A stretch of DNA of 11,842 bases from Litorivivens sp041625495 (lineage in GTDB: Bacteria > Pseudomonadota > Gammaproteobacteria > Pseudomonadales > Spongiibacteraceae). Below are positions 1 to 7,056 of this stretch, piece by piece (position 1 is the first letter of the stretch; each line of letters opens with the position of its first letter). The notes under the pieces are model-generated. The model did not search any database. It worked only from the letters and a program-made list of their open reading frames with translations, and was not told the DNA's origin. The DNA is taken from contig NZ_JBFJTH010000119.1 in the NCBI RefSeq assembly GCF_041625495.1, forward strand, positions 1 to 11,842. Direction: 5' to 3'. A program made the position numbers and the translations under genes.

Positions 1-1
1 A

Positions 2-991
2 ACGCGCAATATTCGGCTGGCTACAGGCGTCAGTTCCCTTTCTTATCACCATCCGCTGGTATTGGCTGATCGAATTTGCCAACTCGACCACCAGGTCCGG
101 GGCCGCCTTACTTTCGGTGTTGGCCCTGGCCAGCTGGTGGCCGATGCCTACATGATGGGTATCAACCCAAAAGATCTACGCCGCCGTATGAATGAATCGC
201 TGACTGCCTTGGTAAGGCTGCTAAACGGCGAAACCGTCACCATGAAGACCGACTGGTTTACCCTGAATGAAGCCCGCTGCCAGATTCTGCCTTACCAGAG
301 CCCCACGATAGATATGGCCGTTGCCTCGGCTATTAGCCCCACCGGTGCGCGCACTGCAGGCGAACATGGGCTAGGTATGATTTCAGTGGCCGCTTCAAGC
401 CCCGAAGGCTTTAAACAGCTGGCTAACCACTGGGACATCTGTGAAGGAAAAGCTGCCGAACACGGTAAGCAGGTTGCGCGTAGCAACTGGCGCATCGTAA
501 CGCCTTTTCACATTGCAGAAACGGAAGAGCAGGCCTACAAAGATCTGGAATACGGCCTGATGGATATGATGCGCTACTTCAAAAAGTTTGGCGGCAGCGC
601 TTTCCCGGAAGCCAAATCCTTTAAAGAAGCGATCGATATCTGGACTACCGGCGGTCTTGGCGCATTCGGCGTAGGCGTGGTTGGCACTCCGGAAACACTG
701 GTCAATCACATCAAAAAACTGCAAGACCAATCTGGCGGCTTTGAAACCTTTCTGGCGCTGGCACATAACGCCGCAGACTTTGACGCCACCAAAAAGTCGT
801 ACGAGCTGTTTGCACGCGAAGTCATGCCCCACTTCCAGCACTGCAACGATAACCGTCCAGCCTCACTCAATTGGGCGGCTGAAAATGCCGATCGGTTTAT
901 GGAAGAATACGTGGGCGGGATCAACACCGCGATCGCCCAGCACGAACAGGAAATGGCAGATAAGCAGAAAAAAGCCGCCAGCAGCGCTTGA
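2..991 (+). CDS. Luciferase-like (LLM class) flavin-dependent monooxygenase, 5' partial
   Basis: The reading frame is open from base 2 to the TGA at 989-991, giving 329 visible residues. The true start lies left of the window. The first codons already encode an internal LLM stretch (TRNIRLATGV, then HHPLVLADRI and GRLTFGVGPG), as in the beta-strand 4 to helix 4 region of bacterial luciferase-like TIM barrels. An internal TTG at base 62 is therefore not the start. The C-terminal half carries the usual late-barrel features (GTPETLVNHIKKL, then GGFETFLAL), followed by a charged helical tail rich in Glu, Gln and Lys. Family members use reduced FMN or F420 to oxygenate or oxidise organic substrates, and here the substrate is unknown. 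By comparison with family length, about 50-60 N-terminal residues are missing. The stop lies 10 bp before the P450 start, so the two are probably co-transcribed. It differs clearly from the second LLM at 2616-3602. Confidence 0.9.
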   Translation, partial: TRNIRLATGVSSLSYHHPLVLADRICQLDHQVRGRLTFGVGPGQLVADAYMMGINPKDLRRRMNESLTALVRLLNGETVTMKTDWFTLNEARCQILPYQSPTIDMAVASAISPTGARTAGEHGLGMISVAASSPEGFKQLANHWDICEGKAAEHGKQVARSNWRIVTPFHIAETEEQAYKDLEYGLMDMMRYFKKFGGSAFPEAKSFKEAIDIWTTGGLGAFGVGVVGTPETLVNHIKKLQDQSGGFETFLALAHNAADFDATKKSYELFAREVMPHFQHCNDNRPASLNWAAENADRFMEEYVGGINTAIAQHEQEMADKQKKAASSA

Positions 992-1001
992 GGTAAAGAT
1001 C

Positions 1002-2363
1002 ATGAGCACGCAAGTACAAACCGAAGGTAAACCGATCCCCATCGCCAGCGGCGCCGCTGCCGAAGGCGGCCACTACTTGGAATTCATCACTACACCGTTG
1101 GATTTTATGAAGCGTGTGTATGACGAATGCGGCGAAGTAGGCGAGTTCGACATGGGCGGCCTGCCAACGGTACTAATGATTGGCCCCGATGCACACGAAG
1201 CTTTTTTCCGTGCGCCAGACGAACAACTCAGCGCCTCCGAAGCCTATCAGATGATGGTGCCGGTGTTTGGCGAGGGCGTGCAATACGGCGCCGAGCCCCA
1301 CATCGAGCGCCAGCAGCTAAAAATTCAGTATCAGGGCCTGAAGCACGACAAGATGTCGAGCTACGCTGGCGTTGTTGCGCAGGAAGTCATCGATTTTACC
1401 AAAGACTGGGGCAATGAAGGCGAAATGGATTTCTACGAAGCCTTTACCGACCTAACCCTGCGTACCTCGACTCACTGTCTGCTAGGCTCCGTGTTTCGCT
1501 ACCGACTAACCGATGAGTTTGCCGACCTGTATCGCGATCTGGAGAACGGGATTGATCCGTCAGCCCTGCTCGACCCGAATCAGCAGAAAGACACCTTTAA
1601 AAAGCGCGATCTGGCCCGGGAGCGACTGCAGGAACTTATCACCGAAGAGATCCATCGACGCCGCGATGCCCAAGCCAACGGCGAAGCGCCGCTGGACGAC
1701 ATGCTCAATATCTATATGACTGCCAGCTACGAAGACGGCCGCACACTTACAGAGCATGAAATCACCGGCCTGGTTATCTGGTTTATGTTTGCCGGTCACC
1801 ACACCAGCTCAAACACATCCGCCTGGACTCTGGTTGAGATAGCGAGACACCCCGAATACCACCAAGAGCTGATCGGCGAAATCGACAAGCTGTTCGCCGG
1901 CGACCAGGAACTCAGTTTCAATGCCTTGCGTGAAATACCGCTGCTGGAAGGCTTTATACGCGAAGCGCTGCGCCTACATCCACCGCTGAACGCAATTTCA
2001 CGTCGTGTGATGAAACCGTTCGAATACAAAGGCTACCTTATTGAGCCAGGCAAGAACGTCATGCTCTGCCCCTGGGTAGCCCACAAATTGCCGGAACACT
2101 TTCCGGAACCCGAACGGTTCAACCCAAAACGCCCGGCACCAGACAACGTCTTCGCCGCCATTCCCTTTGGCGGTGGCCGCCGCAAGTGTGTGGGCAATGC
2201 CTTCGCGCTGCTGCAGGTGAAAGCGATTTTCTGTGAGTTACTGCGAAACTTTGAATTTGAGTTGACCATGCCGCCAGAGCAATATCAGGAAATCATGCCG
2301 GCCTTAATTCTGCGCCCCAGCGCCCCCTGTATATTGCGCTATAAACGACGCACCGATATTTAA
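1002..2363 (+). CDS. Cytochrome P450, CYP51 (sterol 14-alpha-demethylase) family-like
   Basis: A soluble 453-residue P450 with no membrane anchor, close to the length of mycobacterial CYP51. Hallmarks seen: I-helix A264-G-H-H-T-S-S270; ExxR at E321-A-L-R324; a PERF-type segment near 369-373; and the haem loop F389-G-G-G-R-R-K-C396-V-G398, with Cys396 the thiolate ligand. The AGHHTSS I-helix, the B'-region Y82...F89-G-E-G-V-x-Y95 and the Arg/Lys-rich C-terminus (YKRRTDI) are CYP51-like. The position after Tyr95 is Gly, where CYP51 enzymes usually have Asp or Ala. The family typically oxidises the sterol C14 methyl group, but no sterol pathway gene is visible, so another terpenoid-like substrate is equally possible. 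The ATG at 1002 is chosen because GAGG lies 8 bases upstream and it falls just after the previous stop. The frame stays open further upstream, but that part overlaps the LLM gene. The ferredoxin that follows is the likely electron donor. Confidence 0.93.
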   Translation: MSTQVQTEGKPIPIASGAAAEGGHYLEFITTPLDFMKRVYDECGEVGEFDMGGLPTVLMIGPDAHEAFFRAPDEQLSASEAYQMMVPVFGEGVQYGAEPHIERQQLKIQYQGLKHDKMSSYAGVVAQEVIDFTKDWGNEGEMDFYEAFTDLTLRTSTHCLLGSVFRYRLTDEFADLYRDLENGIDPSALLDPNQQKDTFKKRDLARERLQELITEEIHRRRDAQANGEAPLDDMLNIYMTASYEDGRTLTEHEITGLVIWFMFAGHHTSSNTSAWTLVEIARHPEYHQELIGEIDKLFAGDQELSFNALREIPLLEGFIREALRLHPPLNAISRRVMKPFEYKGYLIEPGKNVMLCPWVAHKLPEHFPEPERFNPKRPAPDNVFAAIPFGGGRRKCVGNAFALLQVKAIFCELLRNFEFELTMPPEQYQEIMPALILRPSAPCILRYKRRTDI

Positions 2364-2366
2364 GCC

Positions 2367-2371
2367 GGAGG
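2367..2371 (+). promoter_or_regulatory. Strong ribosome binding site of the ferredoxin gene
   Basis: GGAGG lies 8 bases before the ATG at 2380, inside the 16-bp gap after the P450 stop. It fixes the ferredoxin start and suggests that ferredoxin is translated efficiently relative to the P450. Confidence 0.75.
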
Positions 2372-2379
2372 ATATTGGT

Positions 2380-2595
2380 ATGACAAAACTCTGCATCAAA
2401 ATTGATTTGGATCTCTGTCAGGGCCACGGTGTCTGCCAGGCCGAAGCTGGAGAGGTATTCGAACTACAAGATACCGACGCACCTTACCCACAGGCCGTGG
2501 TTATCAAAGAAAACGTTGGCAATGACGATCGAGAAAAAGTGCTAAAAGCAGAAAAATTCTGCCCTAATGCCGCAATAACCGTTACCGAAGAATAA
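2380..2595 (+). CDS. Small P450-partner ferredoxin with CxxHxxC cluster motif
   Basis: A 71-residue acidic ferredoxin. Visible cluster ligands are Cys13, His16 and Cys19 (C-Q-G-H-G-V-C) and Cys61 followed by Pro62. In a [4Fe-4S] ferredoxin the His16 position would be cysteine. This CxxHxxC...CP pattern is known from actinobacterial P450 partner ferredoxins that carry a [3Fe-4S] cluster or a His-ligated [4Fe-4S] cluster. From memory it resembles the ferredoxin beside Mycobacterium tuberculosis CYP51, which also has a D-L-C-Q-G-H segment. It should act in the cytosol, passing electrons one at a time to the P450. No ferredoxin reductase is in the window, so that partner must be elsewhere or left of the edge. 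It sits 16 bp after the P450 and 20 bp before the next LLM gene. Confidence 0.93.
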   Translation: MTKLCIKIDLDLCQGHGVCQAEAGEVFELQDTDAPYPQAVVIKENVGNDDREKVLKAEKFCPNAAITVTEE

Positions 2596-2615
2596 CTATA
2601 GAACAGGGTTATACC

Positions 2616-3602
2616 ATGCCCAAGCTACTGCTGCGTTTTGATATGCGCAACCCTGATTTTGGCGCCGACCAGCGCGCGCTCTACGATGCCGCGCTCGATA
2701 TGGCCGAGTGGGCCGATCAGCAGGGCTTTGACTGCATTCAAATCAGCGAGCATCACGGCTGCGAAGACGGCTATTTACCTTCTCCTATTGTATTAGCGGC
2801 TGCCATGGCGGCGCGAACCAAGCGCATTCGACTGCGTATGGCACTGATCATTCTGCCGTTTCACGACCCTGTTCGTGTCGCCGAAGACCTCGCTGTACTC
2901 GATATCATCAGCAACGGCCGGTTGGATGTTGTCGTGGGCGCTGGTTACGTACCGGAAGAGTTCGCCATGTTCGCGGTGGAGCTCAAAGATCGCGGCCGGC
3001 TGATGGAAAGCAAAATCACTGCACTAAAAAATGCCTGGACCGGCGAGCCCTTTACCTACGAAGGTCGTCCCGTGCGGGTAACACCGCGGCCGCTACAAAA
3101 ACCACATCCCCCGCTGTGGATGGGCGGCTCAAGCAAACCCGCCGCCCGCCGCGCTGCGCGTATGGTGGACTACTTTTACACTGAGAACCGCGAGCTGTTT
3201 GCTGAGTTTAACGCCGAACGACAACGTCTTGGCAAAAGCGCCATACCGTTTATGGAGCTCGGCTCCGGCTTCTTTGTTGTCGCCGAAAACCCGGACGCCG
3301 AATGGCAGCGCATGGCGCCCCACATACTGTTCGAATGCAACAGCTACGGCAAATGGCAAGCTTCTTCTGCAATGCAGGGCCAGTATCTGGAAATGACCGA
3401 TGCCGAGCCGCTGCGTCAAACCGGCCTGTATCCAATCATCCGGCCCACTGAGGTCGATAGCTACCTCGACGCATTAGGTGACAACGCCCAACTCTGCCTC
3501 CACCCACTCATTGCCGGGCAAGCTCCAGCAGACGGTTGGCGCCAACTGAATGATTTTGCGACGCATGTACTGCCTCGCCTGAAAACCAGAGAACAAGTAT
3601 GA
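2616..3602 (+). CDS. Luciferase-like (LLM class) flavin- or F420-dependent oxidoreductase
   Basis: A complete 328-residue LLM-class TIM barrel. Visible family features are S-E-H-H-G near residues 44-48, the I-L-P-F-H-D-P-V-R-V-A-E-D-L segment around 79-92, N-G-R-L-D-V-V-V-G-A-G-Y near 100-111, and a P-H-P-P-L-W-M-G-G-S segment near 163-172, which normally contributes to flavin or F420 phosphate binding. The cofactor cannot be settled from sequence alone. Start: the ATG at 2616 has AGGG at 2605-2608, 7 bases upstream. The stop TGA overlaps the ATG of the PQQ dehydrogenase as ATGA (3599-3602), giving translational coupling. It is a different subfamily from the truncated LLM at the start of the operon, so the pathway probably has two distinct flavin-dependent steps. 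Substrate unknown. Confidence 0.92.
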   Translation: MPKLLLRFDMRNPDFGADQRALYDAALDMAEWADQQGFDCIQISEHHGCEDGYLPSPIVLAAAMAARTKRIRLRMALIILPFHDPVRVAEDLAVLDIISNGRLDVVVGAGYVPEEFAMFAVELKDRGRLMESKITALKNAWTGEPFTYEGRPVRVTPRPLQKPHPPLWMGGSSKPAARRAARMVDYFYTENRELFAEFNAERQRLGKSAIPFMELGSGFFVVAENPDAEWQRMAPHILFECNSYGKWQASSAMQGQYLEMTDAEPLRQTGLYPIIRPTEVDSYLDALGDNAQLCLHPLIAGQAPADGWRQLNDFATHVLPRLKTREQV

Positions 3603-5563
3603 AAAGACTGACCGTTGCGCTGGCCGCCAGCCTTGCCCTGAGCGCCTGCACTAAACCGGATCTGACCTACAGCGGTCCGCAGGCCGATTGGCCCGTGATT
3701 GGCCAGAACAGCGCCGGGCAGCGCTACTCTGCGCTGAACCAGATTGATCGCAAGAATGTAAAATATCTGAAACCCGCGTGGACTTACCAGCTCAAGGATT
3801 TTTCCGACGGCGGTGAAACTCACGGCGCCACCGCCCTACAACTCACCCCCCTTGTGGTAAACGACACTATGTATGTGTGTACGCCCTACAACCGGGTGAT
3901 TTCTCTAAACCCGGAAACAGGCGAAGAACACTGGGCTTATGATCCGCAAGTGGATCTGACCGGGGTGTATACCCCGGCCTGTCGCGGAGTCAGCTACTGG
4001 GAGGGCAACGCTGGTGCGCAGTGCAACCGCCGTATTTACGTCGGCACGCTGGACGCCCGACTGATAGCGATTGACGCGGACACCGGCAAACCCTGCCCGT
4101 CCTTCGGTGCCCATGCTCAGACCCCAGGTAGCATCGACTTGACCCAGGGTGTCGGTGAAGTACGCCAAGCCGAATACTACGTCACCTCGCCGCCGCTGGT
4201 GATGGGCAACAAGATCATTACCGGCGCCTTTGTGCAAGATGGCCAGCGTACCGATGCCCCCAGTGGCGCCGTTCGCGCCTTTGACGCCGTGTCAGGAGAC
4301 TTGTTGTGGGCCTGGGATCCCGTGCCACCCGGCCATAAAGCCGTCACCGCCGCAGACATCAAACAGGGCAAAAACCTCACGCCCGGCACGCCCAATGCCT
4401 GGGGCATACTGTCCGGCGACGAGGAGCGCAATCTGGTGTTTGTACCCACCGGCAACCCCGCACCGGATCACTACGGCGGCAAGGAGCGTGGCGACCTGGA
4501 TTACTACGGCAGCTCGGTCGTGGCGCTCAATGCCGACACCGGCAAGGTGATCTGGCATTTTCAGACGGTTCACCACGACGTCTGGGATTACGACGTTGCA
4601 GCGCAACCCGTCGCTTTCGACTTCAAGGGGACGGGAGCAGAAAAGAGACCTGCCATTGCGGCTGCCACCAAAATGGGTCACGTATTTTTTCTTGACCGCG
4701 AAACCGGCAAACCCCTGTTGCCCGTCGAGGAACGTCCGGTACCGCAAACCGATGTCGTCGGCGAATTCACCTCACCTACGCAGCCGTTTCCAGTAAAACC
4801 AAAACCTCTGCACCCGGCCACACTGACCCGCGATGAAATCTGGGGAATTACCCCTTGGGACAAAAAATACTGCCGCGAATTCTTCGATCGTCTGCGCTAC
4901 GAAGGCATTTTCACGCCGCCATCCTATCAAGGCACACTGGCTTACCCCGGCCTCGGCGGCGGGATCAATTGGGGCTCTGTGTCGATTGATCCGGTGAACG
5001 AGCGCATGGTGGTCAACCTGCAAATTGCGCCTTTCACCATGAAGGTGGTTCCTCGGGCAAACGTCAGCGAAAGCAATGGTAGCGACCTAGTAGGCTTAGC
5101 ACCTCAGGAAGGCACACCCTACGCGGTAACTCGCAATGTCTTCGCCACCGCCTGGCCAGATATGAAACCCTGCGTTGAGCCGCCTTGGGGCAAGCTGGTA
5201 TCGATTGACCTCAATAGCGGCGACATTCTGTGGGAACGCACGCTTGGTAACCTCAATAAACTTGCACCACTGGGGCTGGGCAAGCTTTTCCCCTGGGGTA
5301 CGCCGAATACCGGCGGTTCCATTCAGACAGCCGGTGGTCTCATTTTTATCGGTGCGACAATGGATAACTACTTTCGCGCCTTCGACAGCGACACCGGTGA
5401 ACTGCTCTGGGAATACGAACTTCCCTCCGCAGCACACGCTACGCCTATGACTTATCGTCTGTCGCAGCAGAGCAAGCAATACGTTGTTATTGCAGCAGGC
5501 GGGCACGGCCCGCTGGGCAGCCAGGCCGGAGACACGTTAATCGCCTTTGCCCTGGAGGACTAA
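3599..5563 (+). CDS. PQQ-dependent dehydrogenase (quinoprotein, glucose-dehydrogenase-like), predicted lipoprotein
   Basis: A 654-residue beta-propeller quinoprotein of the membrane glucose dehydrogenase (Gcd)-like group. It starts with a lipoprotein signal: Lys-Arg, a hydrophobic core, then L14-S-A-C17. Thr at +2 argues against inner-membrane retention, so it is probably a periplasm-facing outer-membrane lipoprotein. Family landmarks: W31-P...R-Y-S near 31-44; C128-R-G-V-S-Y; an I-Y-V-G-T-L-D-A-R-L-I-A-I-D-A-D-T-G strand near 146-163; N-A-W-G near 266-269; H325-H-D-V-W-D-Y-D332 with candidate base Asp327; A-T-K358-M-G with a candidate PQQ-binding Lys; and late propeller blades near 570-605. 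The five N-terminal membrane helices of E. coli Gcd are absent, as is a C-terminal cytochrome c domain and the vicinal Cys-Cys of methanol/alcohol dehydrogenases. It would oxidise an alcohol or similar group outside the inner membrane and pass electrons to quinone or a cytochrome. No PQQ biosynthesis genes are seen here. Confidence 0.9.
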   Translation: MKRLTVALAASLALSACTKPDLTYSGPQADWPVIGQNSAGQRYSALNQIDRKNVKYLKPAWTYQLKDFSDGGETHGATALQLTPLVVNDTMYVCTPYNRVISLNPETGEEHWAYDPQVDLTGVYTPACRGVSYWEGNAGAQCNRRIYVGTLDARLIAIDADTGKPCPSFGAHAQTPGSIDLTQGVGEVRQAEYYVTSPPLVMGNKIITGAFVQDGQRTDAPSGAVRAFDAVSGDLLWAWDPVPPGHKAVTAADIKQGKNLTPGTPNAWGILSGDEERNLVFVPTGNPAPDHYGGKERGDLDYYGSSVVALNADTGKVIWHFQTVHHDVWDYDVAAQPVAFDFKGTGAEKRPAIAAATKMGHVFFLDRETGKPLLPVEERPVPQTDVVGEFTSPTQPFPVKPKPLHPATLTRDEIWGITPWDKKYCREFFDRLRYEGIFTPPSYQGTLAYPGLGGGINWGSVSIDPVNERMVVNLQIAPFTMKVVPRANVSESNGSDLVGLAPQEGTPYAVTRNVFATAWPDMKPCVEPPWGKLVSIDLNSGDILWERTLGNLNKLAPLGLGKLFPWGTPNTGGSIQTAGGLIFIGATMDNYFRAFDSDTGELLWEYELPSAAHATPMTYRLSQQSKQYVVIAAGGHGPLGSQAGDTLIAFALED

Positions 5564-5564
5564 T

Positions 5565-5942
5565 ATGAGCTCCCTGAGCACCGACTTTTTTGTTCGCTAT
5601 TACCAAGCCTACAACAGTGAAGATCCGGCGGCGCTAACACTGTTTTATAGCCCCGACGTGATCTTTACAACAGCTCAGGGTGAACAACGCGGCGTGGAAG
5701 CTATTCTGGATACGTACGGGTATCTGATCGGCCAATTTGAAGACCGCATGACACCAGACAGCATTCTGGTAGATGGCAATCGCGCGGCGGTAGAAATTAC
5801 TGACGTCTTTACGGCGCGCCAAGATGTTGCTGACTTTATGGGCGTGTCATTGAAAAAGGGCGAATCGCTCACCTTGAAGCTCTGCGCGCTGTATACGGTA
5901 AGCAACAATAAAATCACCCACGCAACCATCTATACCCGCTAG
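5565..5942 (+). CDS. NTF2-like / SnoaL-like small protein
   Basis: A 125-residue protein with the NTF2-like (SnoaL_2-type) pattern. It has an N-terminal helix with F-x-x-x-Y-Y-x-A-Y (residues 9-16), then F27-Y-S-P-D-V-I-F, a G-V-E-A-I helix near 43-47 and a strand-rich second half ending in the typical T-x-x-x-I-Y-T-R. The fold is a cone with a hydrophobic pocket. Members include ketosteroid isomerases, polyketide cyclases, limonene epoxide hydrolase and non-catalytic binders, and I cannot assign which applies. The start is ATG 5565, with GGAGG at 5554-5558, only one base after the dehydrogenase stop. A start 18 bases upstream would overlap the dehydrogenase and lacks such a site. A role on the product of the P450, LLM or PQQ steps is inferred from operon position only. 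Confidence 0.82.
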   Translation: MSSLSTDFFVRYYQAYNSEDPAALTLFYSPDVIFTTAQGEQRGVEAILDTYGYLIGQFEDRMTPDSILVDGNRAAVEITDVFTARQDVADFMGVSLKKGESLTLKLCALYTVSNNKITHATIYTR

Positions 5943-5975
5943 CTCGCCAACCCATTCACGATAAAGGAGCCCCAG

Positions 5976-6269
5976 ATGATCCAACACCTGTGCCTGATCA
6001 ACTTCAAACAGGAACTCGATACCGAAACCCAGCAGAAGGTTATCGACGCCTATAACAAACTGCCCGCATTGATTCCGGGCATTAAAAGTTTCAAATGCGG
6101 CATGGATTTGCAATTGCTGGAAGGCAACTACCATTTCGGAATTGTGGCGGAATTCGACAGCCAGGAAGCCTTCCAAGCCTACTCTGTGCACCCGGCGCAG
6201 GCGGAAGTTATTTTTCCGGTGGTGGGTGAATTGATGGCCGGGTACACCACCGCGCAATTTGCGCTGTAG
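5976..6269 (+). CDS. Dabb-domain (stress-responsive A/B barrel) protein
   Basis: A 97-residue protein spanned by one Dabb ferredoxin-like alpha/beta-barrel domain. Typical signs are the start M-I-Q-H4, an L-x-x-F strand near 7-10, I33-P-G-I36 after the first helix, a central G-x-V-A-E-F strand near 55-60, and A-Y-S-V-H-P (68-73) in the second helix. Dabb proteins are usually dimeric. A few are enzymes, such as olivetolic acid cyclase of cannabis, but many have no known activity. The start at 5976 is supported by AAGGAG at 5964-5969. It is the last gene of the operon, 33 bp after the NTF2-like gene, and a hairpin follows. It may bind or transform a cyclic intermediate of the same pathway, which is inference. 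Confidence 0.82.
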   Translation: MIQHLCLINFKQELDTETQQKVIDAYNKLPALIPGIKSFKCGMDLQLLEGNYHFGIVAEFDSQEAFQAYSVHPAQAEVIFPVVGELMAGYTTAQFAL

Positions 6270-6283
6270 GTTGACACTAGGCG

Positions 6284-6313
6284 GCAGGCGGCTTCCCTCA
6301 GGAAGTAGCCTGC
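6284..6313. terminator. Hairpin between convergent operons, probable terminator
   Basis: An inverted repeat with 6-bp outer arms (GCAGGC / GCCTGC), one G-A mismatch, and 6-bp inner arms (GCTTCC / GGAAGT, one G-T wobble) around a CTCA loop. It lies 14 bp after the Dabb stop and 8 bp beyond the TerC stop, where two operons converge. On the + strand it is followed by a loosely T-rich TGTTGTGTTC and not a clean T-run. It may serve both directions. Confidence 0.55.
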
Positions 6314-6321
6314 TGTTGTGT

Positions 6322-7056
6322 TCAGCCTAACTTTTTCTGTAGCTTCATTGTTTGCGTGCGTTTACGCAGCCGGATATTCAGCAGCTCAACACTGACTGAA
6401 AATGCCATCGCAAAATATACATAGCCCTTCGGTACGTGCACATCAAAACCTTCGGCTATTAGTGTCACACCAATCAGAATGAGAAATGCCAGCGCCAGCA
6501 TTTTAATGGTGGGGTTTGCATCAACAAACTCGGCGATGGATTTGGAAGCCAACAGCATCACCAGCACCGATACCACGACTGCGATGACCATAATGGAAAT
6601 CTGATCGACCATACCGACTGCGGTAATGACCGAGTCCAGCGAAAACACAATGTCCAGTATCGCGATCTGAACAAGCACACTACCGAAACTCGCCACCACC
6701 ACACTGATAGTCGAATCCTCCCCAACCTCAAAACTGTTATGAATTTCGTGGGTAGATTTCATTAGCAAAAACAAACCGCCACCGATCAAAATCATGTCGC
6801 GCCCGGAGATACCTTCGCCCAGCAGGTGAAACACATCTGCGGTAAGCCCCATCACCCAGGTCAAAGCAAAAAGCAGCAGCAGTCGAGCCAGCATAGCCAG
6901 CCCCAATCCAATACGCCGTGCATTGTCCCGCTGGTGTACGGGTAGTCGGCTAACCAGAATTGAAATAAAAATGATGTTATCGATGCCTAGAACGATTTCC
7001 AGCGCAATCAGCGTTGAAAGCGCAACCCAGGCTTCGGGACTTGCCAACCATTCCAC
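6322..7056 (-). CDS. TerC-family integral membrane protein (YgdQ-like)
   Basis: A 244-residue membrane protein with about seven hydrophobic segments (near 12-34, 51-70, 86-103, 122-141, 153-171, 185-201, 212-226). TerC hallmarks are the acidic motifs within membrane helices: E20-x5-D26-N in the first and D135-x5-D141-S in the middle repeat. Another acidic residue, E202, lies after helix six. Length and layout match E. coli YgdQ, the short TerC form without CBS domains. TerC relatives are linked to manganese or other metal-ion export and to tellurite resistance; the function of YgdQ-type members is less clear. The start is GTG at 7056-7054, sharing one base with the TAG of the upstream DUF2339 gene. 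GGGGAG at 7070-7065 provides the ribosome site about 8 bases away. The basic tail (R-L-R-K-R) is probably cytoplasmic. Confidence 0.9.
   Translation of the reverse strand: MEWLASPEAWVALSTLIALEIVLGIDNIIFISILVSRLPVHQRDNARRIGLGLAMLARLLLLFALTWVMGLTADVFHLLGEGISGRDMILIGGGLFLLMKSTHEIHNSFEVGEDSTISVVVASFGSVLVQIAILDIVFSLDSVITAVGMVDQISIMVIAVVVSVLVMLLASKSIAEFVDANPTIKMLALAFLILIGVTLIAEGFDVHVPKGYVYFAMAFSVSVELLNIRLRKRTQTMKLQKKLG

Noticed and set aside
62..991. Start of the first LLM gene at the TTG at base 62
   Set aside because: The same frame is open to base 2 and the upstream codons encode conserved LLM barrel sequence, so the gene is truncated by the window edge.
681..1001. Longer P450 reading frame beginning at 681
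   Set aside because: The extra 107 codons lie wholly over the LLM gene in another frame and encode low-complexity sequence unlike a P450. ATG 1002 has a proper ribosome site.
3599..5563. PQQ enzyme as a methanol/ethanol-type quinoprotein or quinohaemoprotein
   Set aside because: There is no vicinal Cys-Cys pair and no C-terminal CxxCH cytochrome domain. The CRGVSY and HHDVWDYD segments fit the Gcd-like group.
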